Shown here one piece after another: positions 11,601-22,882 of a stretch of 54,702 nt of DNA. The DNA is from Parasitella parasitica (Eukaryota; Mucoromycota; Mucoromycetes; Mucorales; Mucoraceae): the NCBI GenBank assembly GCA_025201805.1, contig MU619395.1, positions 5,002 to 59,703 on the forward strand, given 5' to 3'. Both the position numbers and the translations under genes were made by a program. The notes beneath the pieces are model-generated. The model saw only the letters and a list, made by a program, of their open reading frames with translations. It searched no databases and had not been told where the DNA came from. Positions within the stretch are counted from its first letter, which is position 1, and the number at the start of each line of letters is the position of its first letter.

Positions 11601-11718
11601 TCTATCGTTAGACACTGATGTATCAAAGTAGGTTCACAATATAACAAATCTTGATTGCATACAACTAATCATCGATTTCATCAGTACTACCTCTTTAGTA
11701 AATCCTCCTTACAAATAA
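8696..11718 (+). CDS. EFR3: EFR3-like plasma-membrane scaffold of PI4-kinase (852 aa, 9 exons)
   Basis: Spliced as 8696-8703, 8763-8945, 8998-9549, 9603-9758, 9814-10569, 10633-10645, 10715-11371, 11428-11627, 11685-11718 (2559 nt, no stops). The N-terminus reads MHLYVKHATLINNCYP and then SELSYLVFYASSRPVKL and KVGLFLEKKAERDV, the signature start of fungal EFR3, including the Cys-containing basic segment used for membrane anchoring. The rest is armadillo/HEAT-like helical repeats (ALIVDCNRDLNLFSKYV, GQRGLQAAVHSS). EFR3 recruits the Stt4/PI4K-alpha complex to the plasma membrane to make PI4P. The initiator exon holds only eight coding bases and exon 6 only 13. The 9603 acceptor (CATGAG) is the least certain junction; an in-frame TAG follows 11627 if the last intron is retained. 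The last exon ends VNPPYK, and a polyadenylation signal follows near 11735. Confidence 0.9.
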
Positions 11719-11865
11719 ATGTAATGTTCCTAATAAAGCGTATGCAGCTAATCATATAATAATGCGCTGCAATAAACGATTTTAAGATGAAAAATTCATC
11801 AAACAGAATATGCATTAAAAGTAAGATTTTATTTGATATGATAAAATATGGGAAAATAGTTGTGA

Positions 11866-12561
11866 TTACTGAGTAGAGTTTATGGCGGCTTGGGCACCGT
11901 TAAAAGAATCCATGACATGCGCATAGCTAGGCATACGCTTAGCAAACAAAGCAGCCATGCCATTAATATCGTGTCTCCAATCGCGGCCTAATTCACAAGC
12001 AACAGCGAACCAGTTCATGAGTTGGACGCCAGCTTGTTGCATTCTCATCCAAGCAGCTTCACGGACAGGATCAGTAAAAGTACCAGAGGCATCAGTGACA
12101 ACAAAGACCTCAAAACCAGCCTTCTTGGCAGAAAGAGCAACAAAGGTAACGCAGACATCGGTGACAATACCAGAGACGACCAACTGCTTCTTACCAGTGT
12201 CCCTGACAGCCTTGACAAACTCATCAGAGTCCCAAGCATTGATTTGACCAGGACGAGGAATATAGGGAGCATTAGGGAACATAGCCTTGAGTTCAGGGAG
12301 CATAGGACCATTAGGACCATCTTCGCGAGAAGTGGTCAAGACAGTAGAAACGTTAAAGTACTTTGCAGTATCAGCAAGGCCCATAACATTGGTATAGTAA
12401 GAATCAGGGTTGTAGTCTTGAACCAACGAGAAGAGACCAGTTTGGTGATCAACAAACAAGAAGGCAGTGTCATTGAGGTTAAGACGGTTGTAAAGATCAG
12501 CAGAGACGGATGAGGCCAAGGCAGCAGCACCAAGAAGAGTAGCAGTGATAGAGAAACGCAT
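11866..12561 (-). CDS. Secreted isochorismatase-family (YcaC-like) hydrolase, intronless, 231 aa
   Basis: A single open exon from ATG 12561 to 11866. Residues 1-21 form a signal peptide (RFSITATLLGAAALASSVSA). The mature part matches the YcaC branch of the isochorismatase-like hydrolases: LNDTAFLFVDHQTGLF with the conserved Asp at residue 38, RPGQINAWDSDEFV, the SGIVTDVCVTF block with the nucleophile-position Cys137, VVTDASGTF, and the long WMRMQQAGVQLMNWF and ELGRDWRHDI tail typical of bacterial YcaC. The substrate of YcaC-type proteins is not known. It has no intron whereas its neighbours have several, and YcaC relatives are mainly bacterial, which suggests old horizontal acquisition with an added secretion signal. 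Codons are rich in C-ending triplets, a sign of strong expression, and a TATA box lies 67 bp upstream. Confidence 0.88.
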   Translation of the reverse strand: MRFSITATLLGAAALASSVSADLYNRLNLNDTAFLFVDHQTGLFSLVQDYNPDSYYTNVMGLADTAKYFNVSTVLTTSREDGPNGPMLPELKAMFPNAPYIPRPGQINAWDSDEFVKAVRDTGKKQLVVSGIVTDVCVTFVALSAKKAGFEVFVVTDASGTFTDPVREAAWMRMQQAGVQLMNWFAVACELGRDWRHDINGMAALFAKRMPSYAHVMDSFNGAQAAINSTQ

Positions 12562-12627
12562 TGTAAATTGATTGATTGATTAGTTAAACAGGTGAGAATA
12601 ACTGGAAAGAATTCATATTGGCATCTC

Positions 12628-12635
12628 TATTTATA
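12628..12635 (-). promoter_or_regulatory. TATA box of the isochorismatase-family gene
   Basis: TATAAATA on the minus strand, about 67 bp upstream of the ATG at 12561. The leader between them is A/C-rich and contains repeated AATC units. Position and sequence fit a strong core promoter. Confidence 0.7.
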
Positions 12636-12639
12636 CTTG

Positions 12640-14106
12640 CTTTTGTTCTGAACGTTTGGTATTACTTCTGCTTTGCCACCAAGGATTTTTTGCATCAGGT
12701 CTTACTTTTCCCGGATTCTACTAGGATTTATAAAATGCTTGTAAGCGAGGAGGGGAATTATTCAATATTAAACGTCATACGCTTCAATATTGAAGTGAAA
12801 AAAGTGAAACCTATGAATGGAGAGCCCTATAATTCTCCACGGTTTTACTCTAAATACACAGCTTACAGTGCCTTATGACAAGATTATTAATTTTCCCGCG
12901 ATATTTAAACTTGAGATGCAGTTATAGTTTGAAAAGGAGCTTCGTATTTAATTTCCTTATCTAAGAAATGAAGGGTATTGCTTTTGATTATTGTCGTTAA
13001 TTTTTGTATTGGTGGTGTATGCCATATGTAGTACGTAATTCTGAAGCAGTATGCTTTTTCCTAATACATTAAGGAACAATTACCATGTTTTGCCAATGAC
13101 TAGGTAAGTTTCATTTAACCACCTGGATTACAAATAATCACCTAATGATTATGTATTAAGTTTTCAGCACTTCGAATTAGATACTTAGTCAGACCATTGG
13201 CAATAAATCAAAAATCATGCCATTCTCTGTCAAAACTGTGACATGATTACATAATAACAGCTTGGAATGCATGAATAATTAACAATGACTCTAACAGTGT
13301 CGATAAAAAGCGCATAATACAAACTTAATGCATGGAATGACTCTACAGGTTCTTCTAATCATGAACAGGAGCCTATTACTGTAAGATCCGCTAATGAAGA
13401 TTATAAATCCTATTTATTTACTACAAATAAAGTACATTCTGTGTTTTTAGAAAAAAGCTTGAATGATAAAAGAATTTCGAGTTGTAAAATAATATGGGAT
13501 TTGTGTCCTTGGAATCTACGCACTCTGAGAAAACTAACCAAGGTGAAGGTGAGAGAACAGCCAGTCCCCCCAAAATAAGGTGTTACTCTGTGGGATCCGC
13601 TATTCGCTTCAAACAACAATAAAAAGTTGCTTGAAATCCAAACTTGCACCATTGCGAAGAAATCATATAGCTGAGCGGAATCATTATTAGTCAGTGTATT
13701 GAGGTCTTAGATTCTATGCACGTTAAGGAGTCAAGAACAGCGATGAAGTAAACTCGACAACACTGTAAGTGAAACACAAAGAAGCCCCAAATTCGTAGTG
13801 AGATATATTGACGTTCTAGACTTTTTTTAGGCAGTAAAATATGTATATATTTAATATGTAGTTTGAGCCATAATCCGTTCAAATAAAGAAGAGTACATAA
13901 AAATGGAAAGCATATAAGTGGATGCAAGTATATCGGTTGTATGTATAAAAAAAAGCAAAAAATAAATGTGTACATGTGAAAAAAAGAAGAGATAGAAAGA
14001 GAGTGGAAAGGCGTAAGGCTTCTGTGATGGCAGAAAATTTTGTGTATGTTGGAGAATATCAAGCTCAAAGTGCATAAAACTCGTGAAAAAATGAATGTCA
14101 TGTTTG
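12640..14106. other. Intergenic region between isochorismatase and SAM-HMG genes
   Basis: About 1.5 kb, AT-rich, without a supported gene. The frame at 13410-13652 (-) has transposon-tail-like basic residues but no recognisable domain. The part near 13700-14100 is probably 3' UTR and flank of the SAM-HMG gene. I see no RNA gene. Confidence 0.5.
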
Positions 14107-16113
14107 TTATGTAGAGATTTTGGAGTTGGTATTGGACTTAGACTTGGATTTGTTGAAGCGTGGGCTTCGACGCTTTTTTTCGTAAGAGTTAGAGGAGCCT
14201 ACATTTACATCGTCATCGGCAGCTTCTTCGTTGTCTTCTTGGTCATCTTCCATATCAACGTCGTTGATATTGTTTTTAGTGCTATAAGCTGGTGATTTCT
14301 GGCGTGTAGAATCTGTAAATACGGCACCAGAGGCTGGATTTTGGTGCACAAATTCGACAGGCAACATGCCACGCATTATCTGATTTGATCTGTGGTTCCA
14401 TTGAGATGACTTTTCGCCGTTATAATATGATTGAGACGTGTAACCGCTATCAGATGACTGATGTTGCTGTTGCAACGATGGTCTTTGGTGAAGGTGATGG
14501 GAATGATTATCTATGGGGCGCAATGTGTCTGCGTGGTTAGCTGCTGCATTAGTGTTACTATTTTCATTGTGTTTGGAAAAGGATTTATGTGCTTGACCAT
14601 TAATGCTAGAAGCGGGTATTTGCTCAGGTTGAAGAGGTAATTGTGCTGCTTCATCCTCAGAAGCGTGTCTTTGGCGTCTCATAACACTTTCTTTGTCACC
14701 GTAAGTATCAGCAGAACCACTGCCAGAACTACCGTTTCCATTCGAGTTGCCGTTAGAACTAGAATCAGCGATACTTCCACTATATTGATAAACGTTAAGG
14801 CTTAGAAAATTTGTGGTAGTTTGCGACAATTAGAAAACTAACCTTCCAGGAGATGCTTGTTTTGCTCTTTTCCTTGCTCTGCCAATAATGCGATTTGCGG
14901 CGTTTTGCTTTGATTTGAATTCGTTCAGATATTCTTGATAACGGTGATACTGAGGAGTTTGTCTGTATTGCTCCAGAGCAGCCAAGTATTCATCTTTGGC
15001 TCGCATTGCTCTACGTTCGTAAGATTGCTTTTCCATATGGCTCAAATTCTTCCATTGATCACCCACAATCTTTGCCAGTTCAGCAAATGACAAATTCTGG
15101 TTCTTTAACTCCGCGCGGGAATCGTTGGAAAACATGATGTAGGCCGAAGGAGGCTTTATAGGGGCATTGCGATCAGGTTTAGCATGGCGACGATATTTTC
15201 GTTTGGTGGGGACAGACTCGTTAGTATCGATGGAATCAGCATCATCATTGGACGATATGCTATTGCTGCGAGCCTGAATGGTATCGTGTTGATCGCTATT
15301 CGAGTTGTTGTTTGACGAAATACCAGGTTTACCGAGATAACTGCTTGAGCTATTAGTCATCATGGAACTATTCCTGCTATCAACAGATGAATGAACTTGG
15401 ACCGTTGACGGCTGTTGTTGATGCATTCGGGGTCGCATTGGGCCGGAACTAGAGTTGTTTCCACTGCTTGCGCTTGAATTTCCACCTATGCCGCTATTCA
15501 TACTACGGGGGCTAGTCAAGCCAGTTGTAATGCTATCATAGATGGGCAGGTTATTGGTCATCAAAACATTGTTGCTGTAAATGTTCCCGGAGCTATTACT
15601 ACTGTTTATTCGTCTCAATTCGTTTTTAACGGGAGAGTTGGACATCAGTTCTTGCGGACATTCGTACTCTTTTAGATTGAATGGTTTAGCAATTACAAAT
15701 TCTTCTTCACAAACGCCTAAGGAATCTTACTTGCGCCCATAGAATTGGTAATTAATGGCTGGTCAAACGGGATCCCTTTAACATTTGCAATTTCTCTTTG
15801 AATTAACTAGTAGATCACACAATGTTTAATCTTTGGGCTGTTGCGCAACGAATGGTTCTTTTCTTACCCGTCTGTGGCCTCGCTTTACATTCATGAAAAT
15901 CATGTCATCCTCTGTAATTTCCAGAAGCTAGCAAAGAATAAATAAGAAGTTTTAATTTTTTTTTAAAAGTCCATTTACCGAAGTGACAGAATCGAATCCT
16001 TCAGATAAAAAGATATCCAAGTATTGATCGAGATGACAATGATGAAGCAAATCGTCTACTGACTGATATCTGCAGTCAATGTAGTTGTTGTGCTGTGCTT
16101 GCAACGTTCGCAT
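14107..16113 (-). CDS. SAM-domain plus HMG-box transcription factor (589 aa, 5 exons)
   Basis: Exons on the minus strand: 16113-15979, 15927-15868, 15806-15731, 15668-14843, 14779-14107 (1770 nt). The first three small exons encode a SAM domain at residues 10-75 (YQSVDDLLHHCHLDQYLDIF, EGFDSVTSLLEITEDDM, MNVKRGHRRLIQREIA). The long fourth exon carries a Ser/Asn-rich segment, a basic patch (KRKYRRHAKPDRN) and an HMG box at about 259-327 (APIKPPSAYIMFSNDSR, FAELAKIVGDQWKNLS, EKQSYERRAMRAKDEY), then a basic extension. The last exon is Ser/Gln/His-rich with a C-terminal basic cluster. The HMG box bends DNA; the SAM domain would give oligomerisation or partner contacts. Starting at ATG 15645 would lose the SAM domain, but the upstream exons stay in frame. 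The neighbours do not include the tptA/rnhA genes of the mucoralean sex locus, so it is not sexM/sexP. Confidence 0.85.
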
Positions 16114-18312
16114 TGCCGTAAAGTCAGGTATTTAAGAGAATGATATATTAAACAAAATTATTGCTTGCTGTATGTTATTTTAATAATAATCAACGAAACA
16201 AAGAAACGCTTTCATAGAATGCTTTAAAACAAATGAGAAAAAGAAGAGAAAGCAACAGACAATTGGAATCGAGGCCGTTCTAATCCACTGAGGCTTTATA
16301 CCCATCCTTCAATATGGAAATTACCCAATTAAGGTTTTTTTTTTTTTTTTTTTCAAGATGACCAGCGACTTGCCGCCTTTTAATCCTTTGTTTTAAAATG
16401 AAAACTACTTCAATTTCTTATGAGTACTATACAGGTTCCTTTTACTGCTAGAACGGCACTTTTCGCCTTCTCTCCTCGCAATTTGCAAAAGTAGGTCAAA
16501 TACGATAAAATGCTGGAATATGAGATCATAGACGTTTATCCAAAACTGGAAGGCACGCTCTTTCAAATCAATCATTTGGAATCGGAAAACTGGCCTACAT
16601 CGGCCGATTTTGCTAGATGGAGAAAGAAGTACAATTTACGATCGTTTCTCCCTTGTTTTCAGATTTGGAATTGCTCACTTGGTTAAAGTTGCGCACTTTA
16701 CAAGTTTGATTTAAATGCATGTAATGTCGTAATCTTGTATTTATTCTATAAAAGTCTAGATAGCTTAAATAATGAATCTGCTAACTGGCTATGGCAATCT
16801 AGCTTGCACAAATATCGAGATGATCTACGCAATCATATATGTAAGTCCCATTGCTTGTATAACATGTTTCAACAGCTTATCCCTATTTTGTAATTTGACG
16901 TCCTCGACTTCAGCATGATCTAGTGTATGTTTTATATTCATAGCTTCTAGATTTTATTCGAATATTCCATAATATTACGGAGTTGGTAATATAATACGCA
17001 CAGATATCACTACTATACCCATGATATTTAGTCATGTTAACTCTCACAGGCCTTCATGGTAAGCAGATAACTGTCGACAGCATACACGTACGTCACGATG
17101 TACCCATGACCGCCGGGAGACGATATAAGACCAACTTTTGAAATACTTGGCACTCGACCATGATTAAATGTTGATAAATAAATTTTACATGGGCAGCTAA
17201 GCACCTACACCATTTTGCATAAACCGGTCATTGAGTCGTGATACATATAAATGTAGCTTTGACATTTTATAAGCATCACATTAACATTTTATTAAATTTA
17301 TCATGCAATAGAATGACTTGCGCAAGTTACCTCAATGATCGTTTTTGAGAACATTCCTTTTGAAGTACGCATGCTGATTGCGGATCTTTTGCTCGATGCT
17401 ACGCTAAACCATCCTTGCAGTACCAAGTAGACAATATAAATTTTGACTTATTTTTGCATTTGGAAATGTCCATTTTGTCCAAGTGTTTGTGAAGTCGTCT
17501 TCAAAATTCAAACCGATCTTTTGGAAGACTCTCCTACTGCTTAAGAAACTCCTGTTTCCAGTCAAGATCAGATAACAGACAATGAGTTTACATTGGATTT
17601 AGAACATCCTGGTGACTCAAACCTGTCAATCGACCATCACCCTAAACGTTCTTGCGAGTGCACTCTCATTTTAAGAGGCTATGAAGATACAACAAGCAGT
17701 GAAGCACCCTAGCAGTAAAGTACCCAGCAGTGAGGCATTGAGCAGCGCAGCTCCTAAAGATGATTCAAAGTGGATGGTAAGCGACATTTGTACCTTTGAT
17801 TTGTGCTTGAACCTAAAGAGCCAACCTTGTCCTTTTAATACGTATTTCCTTGCAAAAGGTCGCAACTGTTCTGATTGGTGTATGAATTGAAAAGTATGGC
17901 CAGTTAATCAGCAACATATGTATATTGTGTAAAGCCATTGTATTAATGAATGCATTAGCTCGCTACACCTACTCCAACTATGCAAAGACAACACGCTAGC
18001 TGTAGCTGCTGCTTCTATTCGCTATCCGGACTTACATAATCATTTTAAACGTAGTAGTCTTGAAGTGATAGGATAGAGTTTTTTTTATATATAAATAATC
18101 CATGTTGCTTGGCAATCGGCTTAATTACAAGCAGTTTTTCCGATCAGCAACTTGGACCTAGACATTCTATAAGCAAGACACAGACATTACAGATAACATT
18201 TCCAGCTATACAGTACAGAAAGAGATACTTTTTTTTTAATTCAATTTGTCTATAAAATGGTACGAATAACTGATATACAAAAATTTAATGGCAAACTATT
18301 ATGATTTTTTTT
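16114..18312. other. Gene-poor stretch upstream of the SAM-HMG gene
   Basis: About 2.2 kb that includes the promoter of the SAM-HMG gene, a T18-type tract near 16337-16354, and short coding-like fragments at 16510-16860 and 17640-17890 separated by stops. I find no complete gene and no RNA gene. The 3' end of CLU1 closes the stretch on the right. Confidence 0.5.
16510..16860 (+). pseudogene. Possible relic of an unrecognised gene
   Basis: An ATG frame of 58 codons (16510-16686) has natural-looking composition (MLEYEIIDVYPKLEGTLF, NWPTSADFARWRKKY). A second stop-free piece near 16748-16850 reads SLDSLNNESANWLW and HKYRDDLRNHI. Together they look like parts of one decayed protein, perhaps transposase-derived, but I recognise no family and could not splice them into one frame. 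Confidence 0.25.
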
Positions 18313-21300
18313 TTACTTGCGTTTCTTTTGAGATTTCTTTTGTCCACCCTTTTTAGACTTGACTGTAGTCGAGTCGCCATTAATATATTGCAAAACTTGA
18401 TCAATTGGAAGCTCGCCAACTTTGGGCTTTTGCTGCATTGGTTCAGGTACTGTAACAGGAGTGGCAAAATTATTTACGGCAGCATTGTCCTTTTCTTCAC
18501 GAGCACGTTGGGCAACAATGACAGCATTTGTTGTTAATTCCTTCAACCATAAATCGCTGTCCTTGGTTCTAGCGTCCTCGGGCCCAAGCTTCTTTTCAAA
18601 TACATCAAATGCAATACGCTCAACTGCTAAAGCCTTGGGGAAATTGCCCTCCAATGTGTACGATCTTGCAAGGACATGATATCCAGTGGCAGTGAGAACA
18701 TGGTCCTTGCCCAAAACTTGCTCAGTGGTGGCGCAAGCTCTTTCAAAGAATCTGGTACTGGTAGCATAATCGCGGAGAGATTGGAGCATTACACCAGCGT
18801 TATTCTACAACCCGCGTACATTAAGTAAATGGCCAAATTTATACACATAGTTAAACTTACATCGGCAGTCGAAGAATCAGGATGACCGGGGCCAACAAGA
18901 AGGTCCCAATAGTTCATTGCATGGCGAATGTAGCGAAGAGCAAGCTTAGTGCGGCCAGCAGCATGTTCAAACAAACCAAGATTGAGCTATATAAAAACAG
19001 AGGAAAAGGTTGGTTGGCTTACACTTTTTCAATGTCTTTCAACTTACATAGTGATGGATAGTTTCGGGATGGTCGACACCACAAGTTCTCTCAGCAGAGA
19101 TAACAGCTTTACGCTGAAGATCCAAAGCGGATTCACGGTCCTCACTATGATGGTAGATCATGGCCAGAGTAGCATAGCATTTACTTGTCTCAGGATGCAG
19201 GAAACCATACGTCTGTTCATGCAAGGATAAAGATTCGAGCAATAATTCAAGACCCAATTGTCTATGACCTTGAGCAATGCTCATCTTACCAGCCTCGAAG
19301 GTTTCCTCGGCAAAAACGCTTCTTGAAGACGCTTGTTTTACAGTGGGCATCAAGTTGAAGAAATCTTGAGGGATAAAAGTAGTTGTACGACGAACAGGGC
19401 GTTTGAGGGTGTCCTGCTGGTGCTTCTTGTTTTTCTTGCCGCGAGAATTAGACAGTTCTTGCTTCTTGCGATCGATGGCTGTTTGATAGGCAGCATCTTC
19501 AGTAAGATTAGCAGCACGTTCTTCCTCAGTATATGGTTTAGCGCGGTAGTCTCTAGTGCTTATTTGGATGCCGGTGCGGATACAAAGTTCACGAAGGGTA
19601 GGAGTGAAATTGAGTTTTTCGATAGCGTCATCCTCCAACTTGTAACGGAAACGAAGTAATACTTGTTGAGTTACGAGGGTCTTTAAGCTAGTAGGTGTAA
19701 TTTGTGCCCATTCAAAATCATTGCGGTAAGTGCCTTCAGGCAAGACAGGATGAGGCTTGGCATTGAAAGCGGTGCCGAGTAAACAGTTGAGGAAATGAGA
19801 TATACAAAGACTAGCTTGTTCAACAGGACATTTGCTGAGGTACTTGCGCAAGAGACGTTTGGAGGCACGAACAATCATTTCTTGAATTGAGAGCTGACGA
19901 ACATGTTCAATACGCTTGTCTTTGCTGATGGCAATCAATTCAGCGAGTTTACCGAGGTAACGCATGTTGATGCCACGGCGATGCATAGCCTTTGTAAGAG
20001 CGTCGCCATCCAAAGGAGAAATAGAATACGAAGCAAAGTCAAGCACAATACTAGGCACAATCTCCTCAACTAAAAATTTGGACGCATCGCGGATTATTTG
20101 CTCGTCTTGCTTGGTTTGCTCGCTGTCGGGTTGCTTGGCAGAGGTGAAAACATCCGTGTTGAAATTAAGCTTGTATTCATTGATATCAATTTTGATCTCT
20201 TCCTCCTCCTCCTTCTCTTCCTTCTCTTCCTTGTTTTCATCTTTTTGCTCTGTCTTTGTTTCCTCGTTGGCAAAGTCGGTAGCGGCAACAATTTTTTCCT
20301 CCTTGTCTTGTACAGCTCTCTCCTTTTTGATCCCATCTGTCTTGGTTTTGACCCACTGTCTAAATTTGTGCTCCCAGTACAAGCTCATCAATTCAGGTCT
20401 CAACAACGTCATCTTGTGAGGGTAAGCAGGTTTACCATCCTTTTCGACACATTCGTTTTCTTGAAACCCAATATCTACGGGATTCAATCTGTATAGATCC
20501 AACATATAACGACGGCCATCAGCACCGAGCAAACCCTTGGTTTCTTGGGAGGTGTATAGCTTGGATTCAGTGTTGCTCTCGTCGATGACAGTGTGCTCAG
20601 CTAAATGAAGAGATTTGGCAACATCCTTACTGAGTGATTCGTGGAAACCAGCATCAGAAGAGATCTGGACACCATTGTCCACAGAGCCATAGATGATGGA
20701 ATTTTCGTCATGACGACGGAAGATACCAGGAACGATGCTCTGAGCAACAATGCGCTCGCCTTTATAATCAACAATGACACTAGCCAGCGTGTACAAACCT
20801 TCTGAATCGATGCTATTCAAAATTTTGACGCCTTCCAGATCTTTGCCAGTAGCAACATGAGCAGCCTCATCAGCACCCAGCTGTTCAAAAGTACCGCGAC
20901 CATCATTTCCCTTACTGAAGAAAATATTGTTGTAAATGTACATGTGAGATTCCTCAGCTTCAAGAGGGTTCAAGGGGATAACTGATCCATTGGCAACCGC
21001 AATGGCACCACGAACAGCAGCCTCTGTAAACTCGGCTTGGACTTTAGTAATCAAGCGTTCACGCAAAACTCGTTCTTGCAAGTCGGTCTTGGGTAACTCG
21101 CGATGCGATTGCAGTTCGTCATTCCAATCACGAAGACTTTCAACAGCATCGGCACCAGCATTCAGATAGGTTTCGCAAGGTCTGGAGGGATCGTACAGAT
21201 GTTGAGGCATCTCTACAGCCCAAGGATGGTTGGGATAGTAGGTGTTGACGGGAAGTACTTCAAGCATATGATGGCTAGTGATGAATTCTTGCAACGCCAA

Positions 21301-22339
21301 GAATTTCTTCTGGAATAGTGGGGAGACCTTCTGCAGGAGCGTAATAAGAGAATGAGCAGAGGCTTTCTTGAAATGGCTGTGGGCGGGATCAAACTTGTTG
21401 TTGGTAGAGTTGTTGACAAAGAATCCCTTGGTGGATGCAGTAATGTGAACAATCTCATTCTCCAAGGTATTAACTGCCAAATACAAAAGATCGCCCATCA
21501 TCCTTTGTCTGTGAGGGACTGGATTCCATCCAGAGAGTGCCAGGCTCTTGATGCATTCTGGAGCGACTCGTTGGAAGCTGCTGGGGACAAGCTTTGAGAG
21601 TTTGAAGCGCTCTTTGATATCGACATTGGTGAATGCGTGTTCAGGAATAGGCTCATCAGAAAATAAATCGTCGATTTTCTTGTCTTCCTCGACCATTTCC
21701 TCATCTGTGTACATACACAAGTTAGTCCGGCTGATATGATTTGTCGAAATTAAGGTTTGTATGTATCCTACCTATTTCCCCTGTAATAGCTGTCAAAAAT
21801 GAAATGGCAGGATCAATGCCAATGGTGGATGGGTTGGGCTTATAAGGACCACCTAGCAAATCACGGAGACGGCTGATGTGAAGTCTAACATCACGCTCTG
21901 TATAATTGTCTTGAACCAGTTCAAGTTCACTCTCGGGCGTAATTCCCTCAATTTCACCCAGTTCCAAATAGTCGTTTACTCTCTTGCCTTTGAAGGCCAA
22001 GTAAAAGCAAGAATTGGCGCAAGTCTCTGGGGATTCCATGATAGACTGCTTGATGTCTTGAATGTTTTCACGAGGGCTAGTCTACAACGATGTCGCAAGC
22101 TGCCGTTAGCTCGATGTTTTCGCTGTATCCTGATTTGTAGCAAAAGAAACAATACTTACTATAATCTTGATATCCTCACCTCCTTCAGGCAACTTTATAG
22201 TAAGCTGGTAAGTTTCTTCCAGCACTACGGTATGCAATGATCAGCGACTACGAACCACCTGAACGATATTCCGCATCCTACCTTCTTCAGGGACATTATT
22301 GTCAGTCGCCTGCTGTTCCTTTCCTTGTGGGTCAGTCAT
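18313..22339 (-). CDS. CLU1: Clustered mitochondria protein (CLU1/CLUH, 1235 aa, 6 exons)
   Basis: Exons on the minus strand: 22339-22282, 22224-22160, 22081-21772, 21704-19048, 18986-18861, 18804-18313 (3708 nt). The order is that of CLU proteins: a ubiquitin-like CLU-N region (residues ~20-110, YQLTIKLPEGGEDIKI ... LRDLLGGPYKPNP), the central CLU domain (~320-590; WNDELQSHRELPKTDLQERV, LLGADGRRYMLDLYRLNP, PHKMTLLRPELM), an eIF3-p135-like part with the acidic KEEKEEEEE linker before it, and TPR repeats (~940-1130; GLELLLESLSLHEQTYGFLH, GKDHVLTATGYHVLARSY). The tail is lysine-rich. CLU proteins bind mRNAs of nuclear-encoded mitochondrial proteins and control mitochondrial distribution; yeast Clu1 co-purifies with eIF3. 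Length and domain content are normal and I see no damage. Confidence 0.96.
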
Positions 22340-22882
22340 ACTAACAACACAGTCTTTTGTTAGTTTACCATAATGCGAGCCCTCGACCCTTCAAATGAGA
22401 CTTACTCTCTTAACAGTGATGAAAGAAAAAGGAAAAAAAGTTGAATTCCATTTTGGCTAGGGGTGAAAGTATGTAGTTCGTCCCGCACGTCTCTGGGTTT
22501 GTAAAGCCCATCATTTCACACCATGATACTAATAGTCATTGAACGTTAAATGTGGATATATGTCAACCGCATTTTTCATTTAGCAAGTGTAACCTTCAGC
22601 GTTGAGTGGTTAAAAGCCTTAAAATTCATCGTTTTCGGTTGGAGTGTTCAAAGACATATATAAATATATGAATATATAAGCAGGGTATACCACCGTCCCC
22701 TCCCCAGCGTGGGCAAATTTATACCCTGGTTGATCCAACTCAGTTCCTTGTACGATGGAAGAAAAAGTTTCGCATTTATGCAAATAAAATATACATGGAT
22801 GGCATTTCTATTCGTATGTAGCAACATGTAATTTTATTCAAAGAAAACTAGGGCTACTGGTATCAAGTTGGATGGAGAGCCA
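22340..22882. other. Intergenic region 5' of CLU1
   Basis: About 540 bp between the CLU1 start and the stop of the coiled-coil gene, both on the minus strand. It holds pyrimidine-rich sequence and an 11-base chance match to the start of 18S rRNA near 22729. No gene is seen. Confidence 0.5.

Noticed and set aside
15717-15730. A 14-base intron (GTAAGATTCCTTAG) before the HMG exon
   Set aside because: Far too short to splice; a 62-base intron from the same donor to AAAAG at 15669 restores the frame.
14107-16113. Mucoralean sex-locus gene (sexM/sexP) because of the HMG box
   Set aside because: Neighbours are an isochorismatase-family gene and CLU1 rather than a triose-phosphate transporter and an RNA helicase, and the protein has a SAM domain.
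20098-20496. Hydrophobic 132-codon frame on the + strand
   Set aside because: It mirrors the Glu/Lys-rich linker of CLU1 on the opposite strand.
22724-22745. CTGGTTGATCC, resembling the 5' end of 18S rRNA
   Set aside because: Only 11 bases match; the sequence diverges at once and no further rRNA follows, so it is a chance match.
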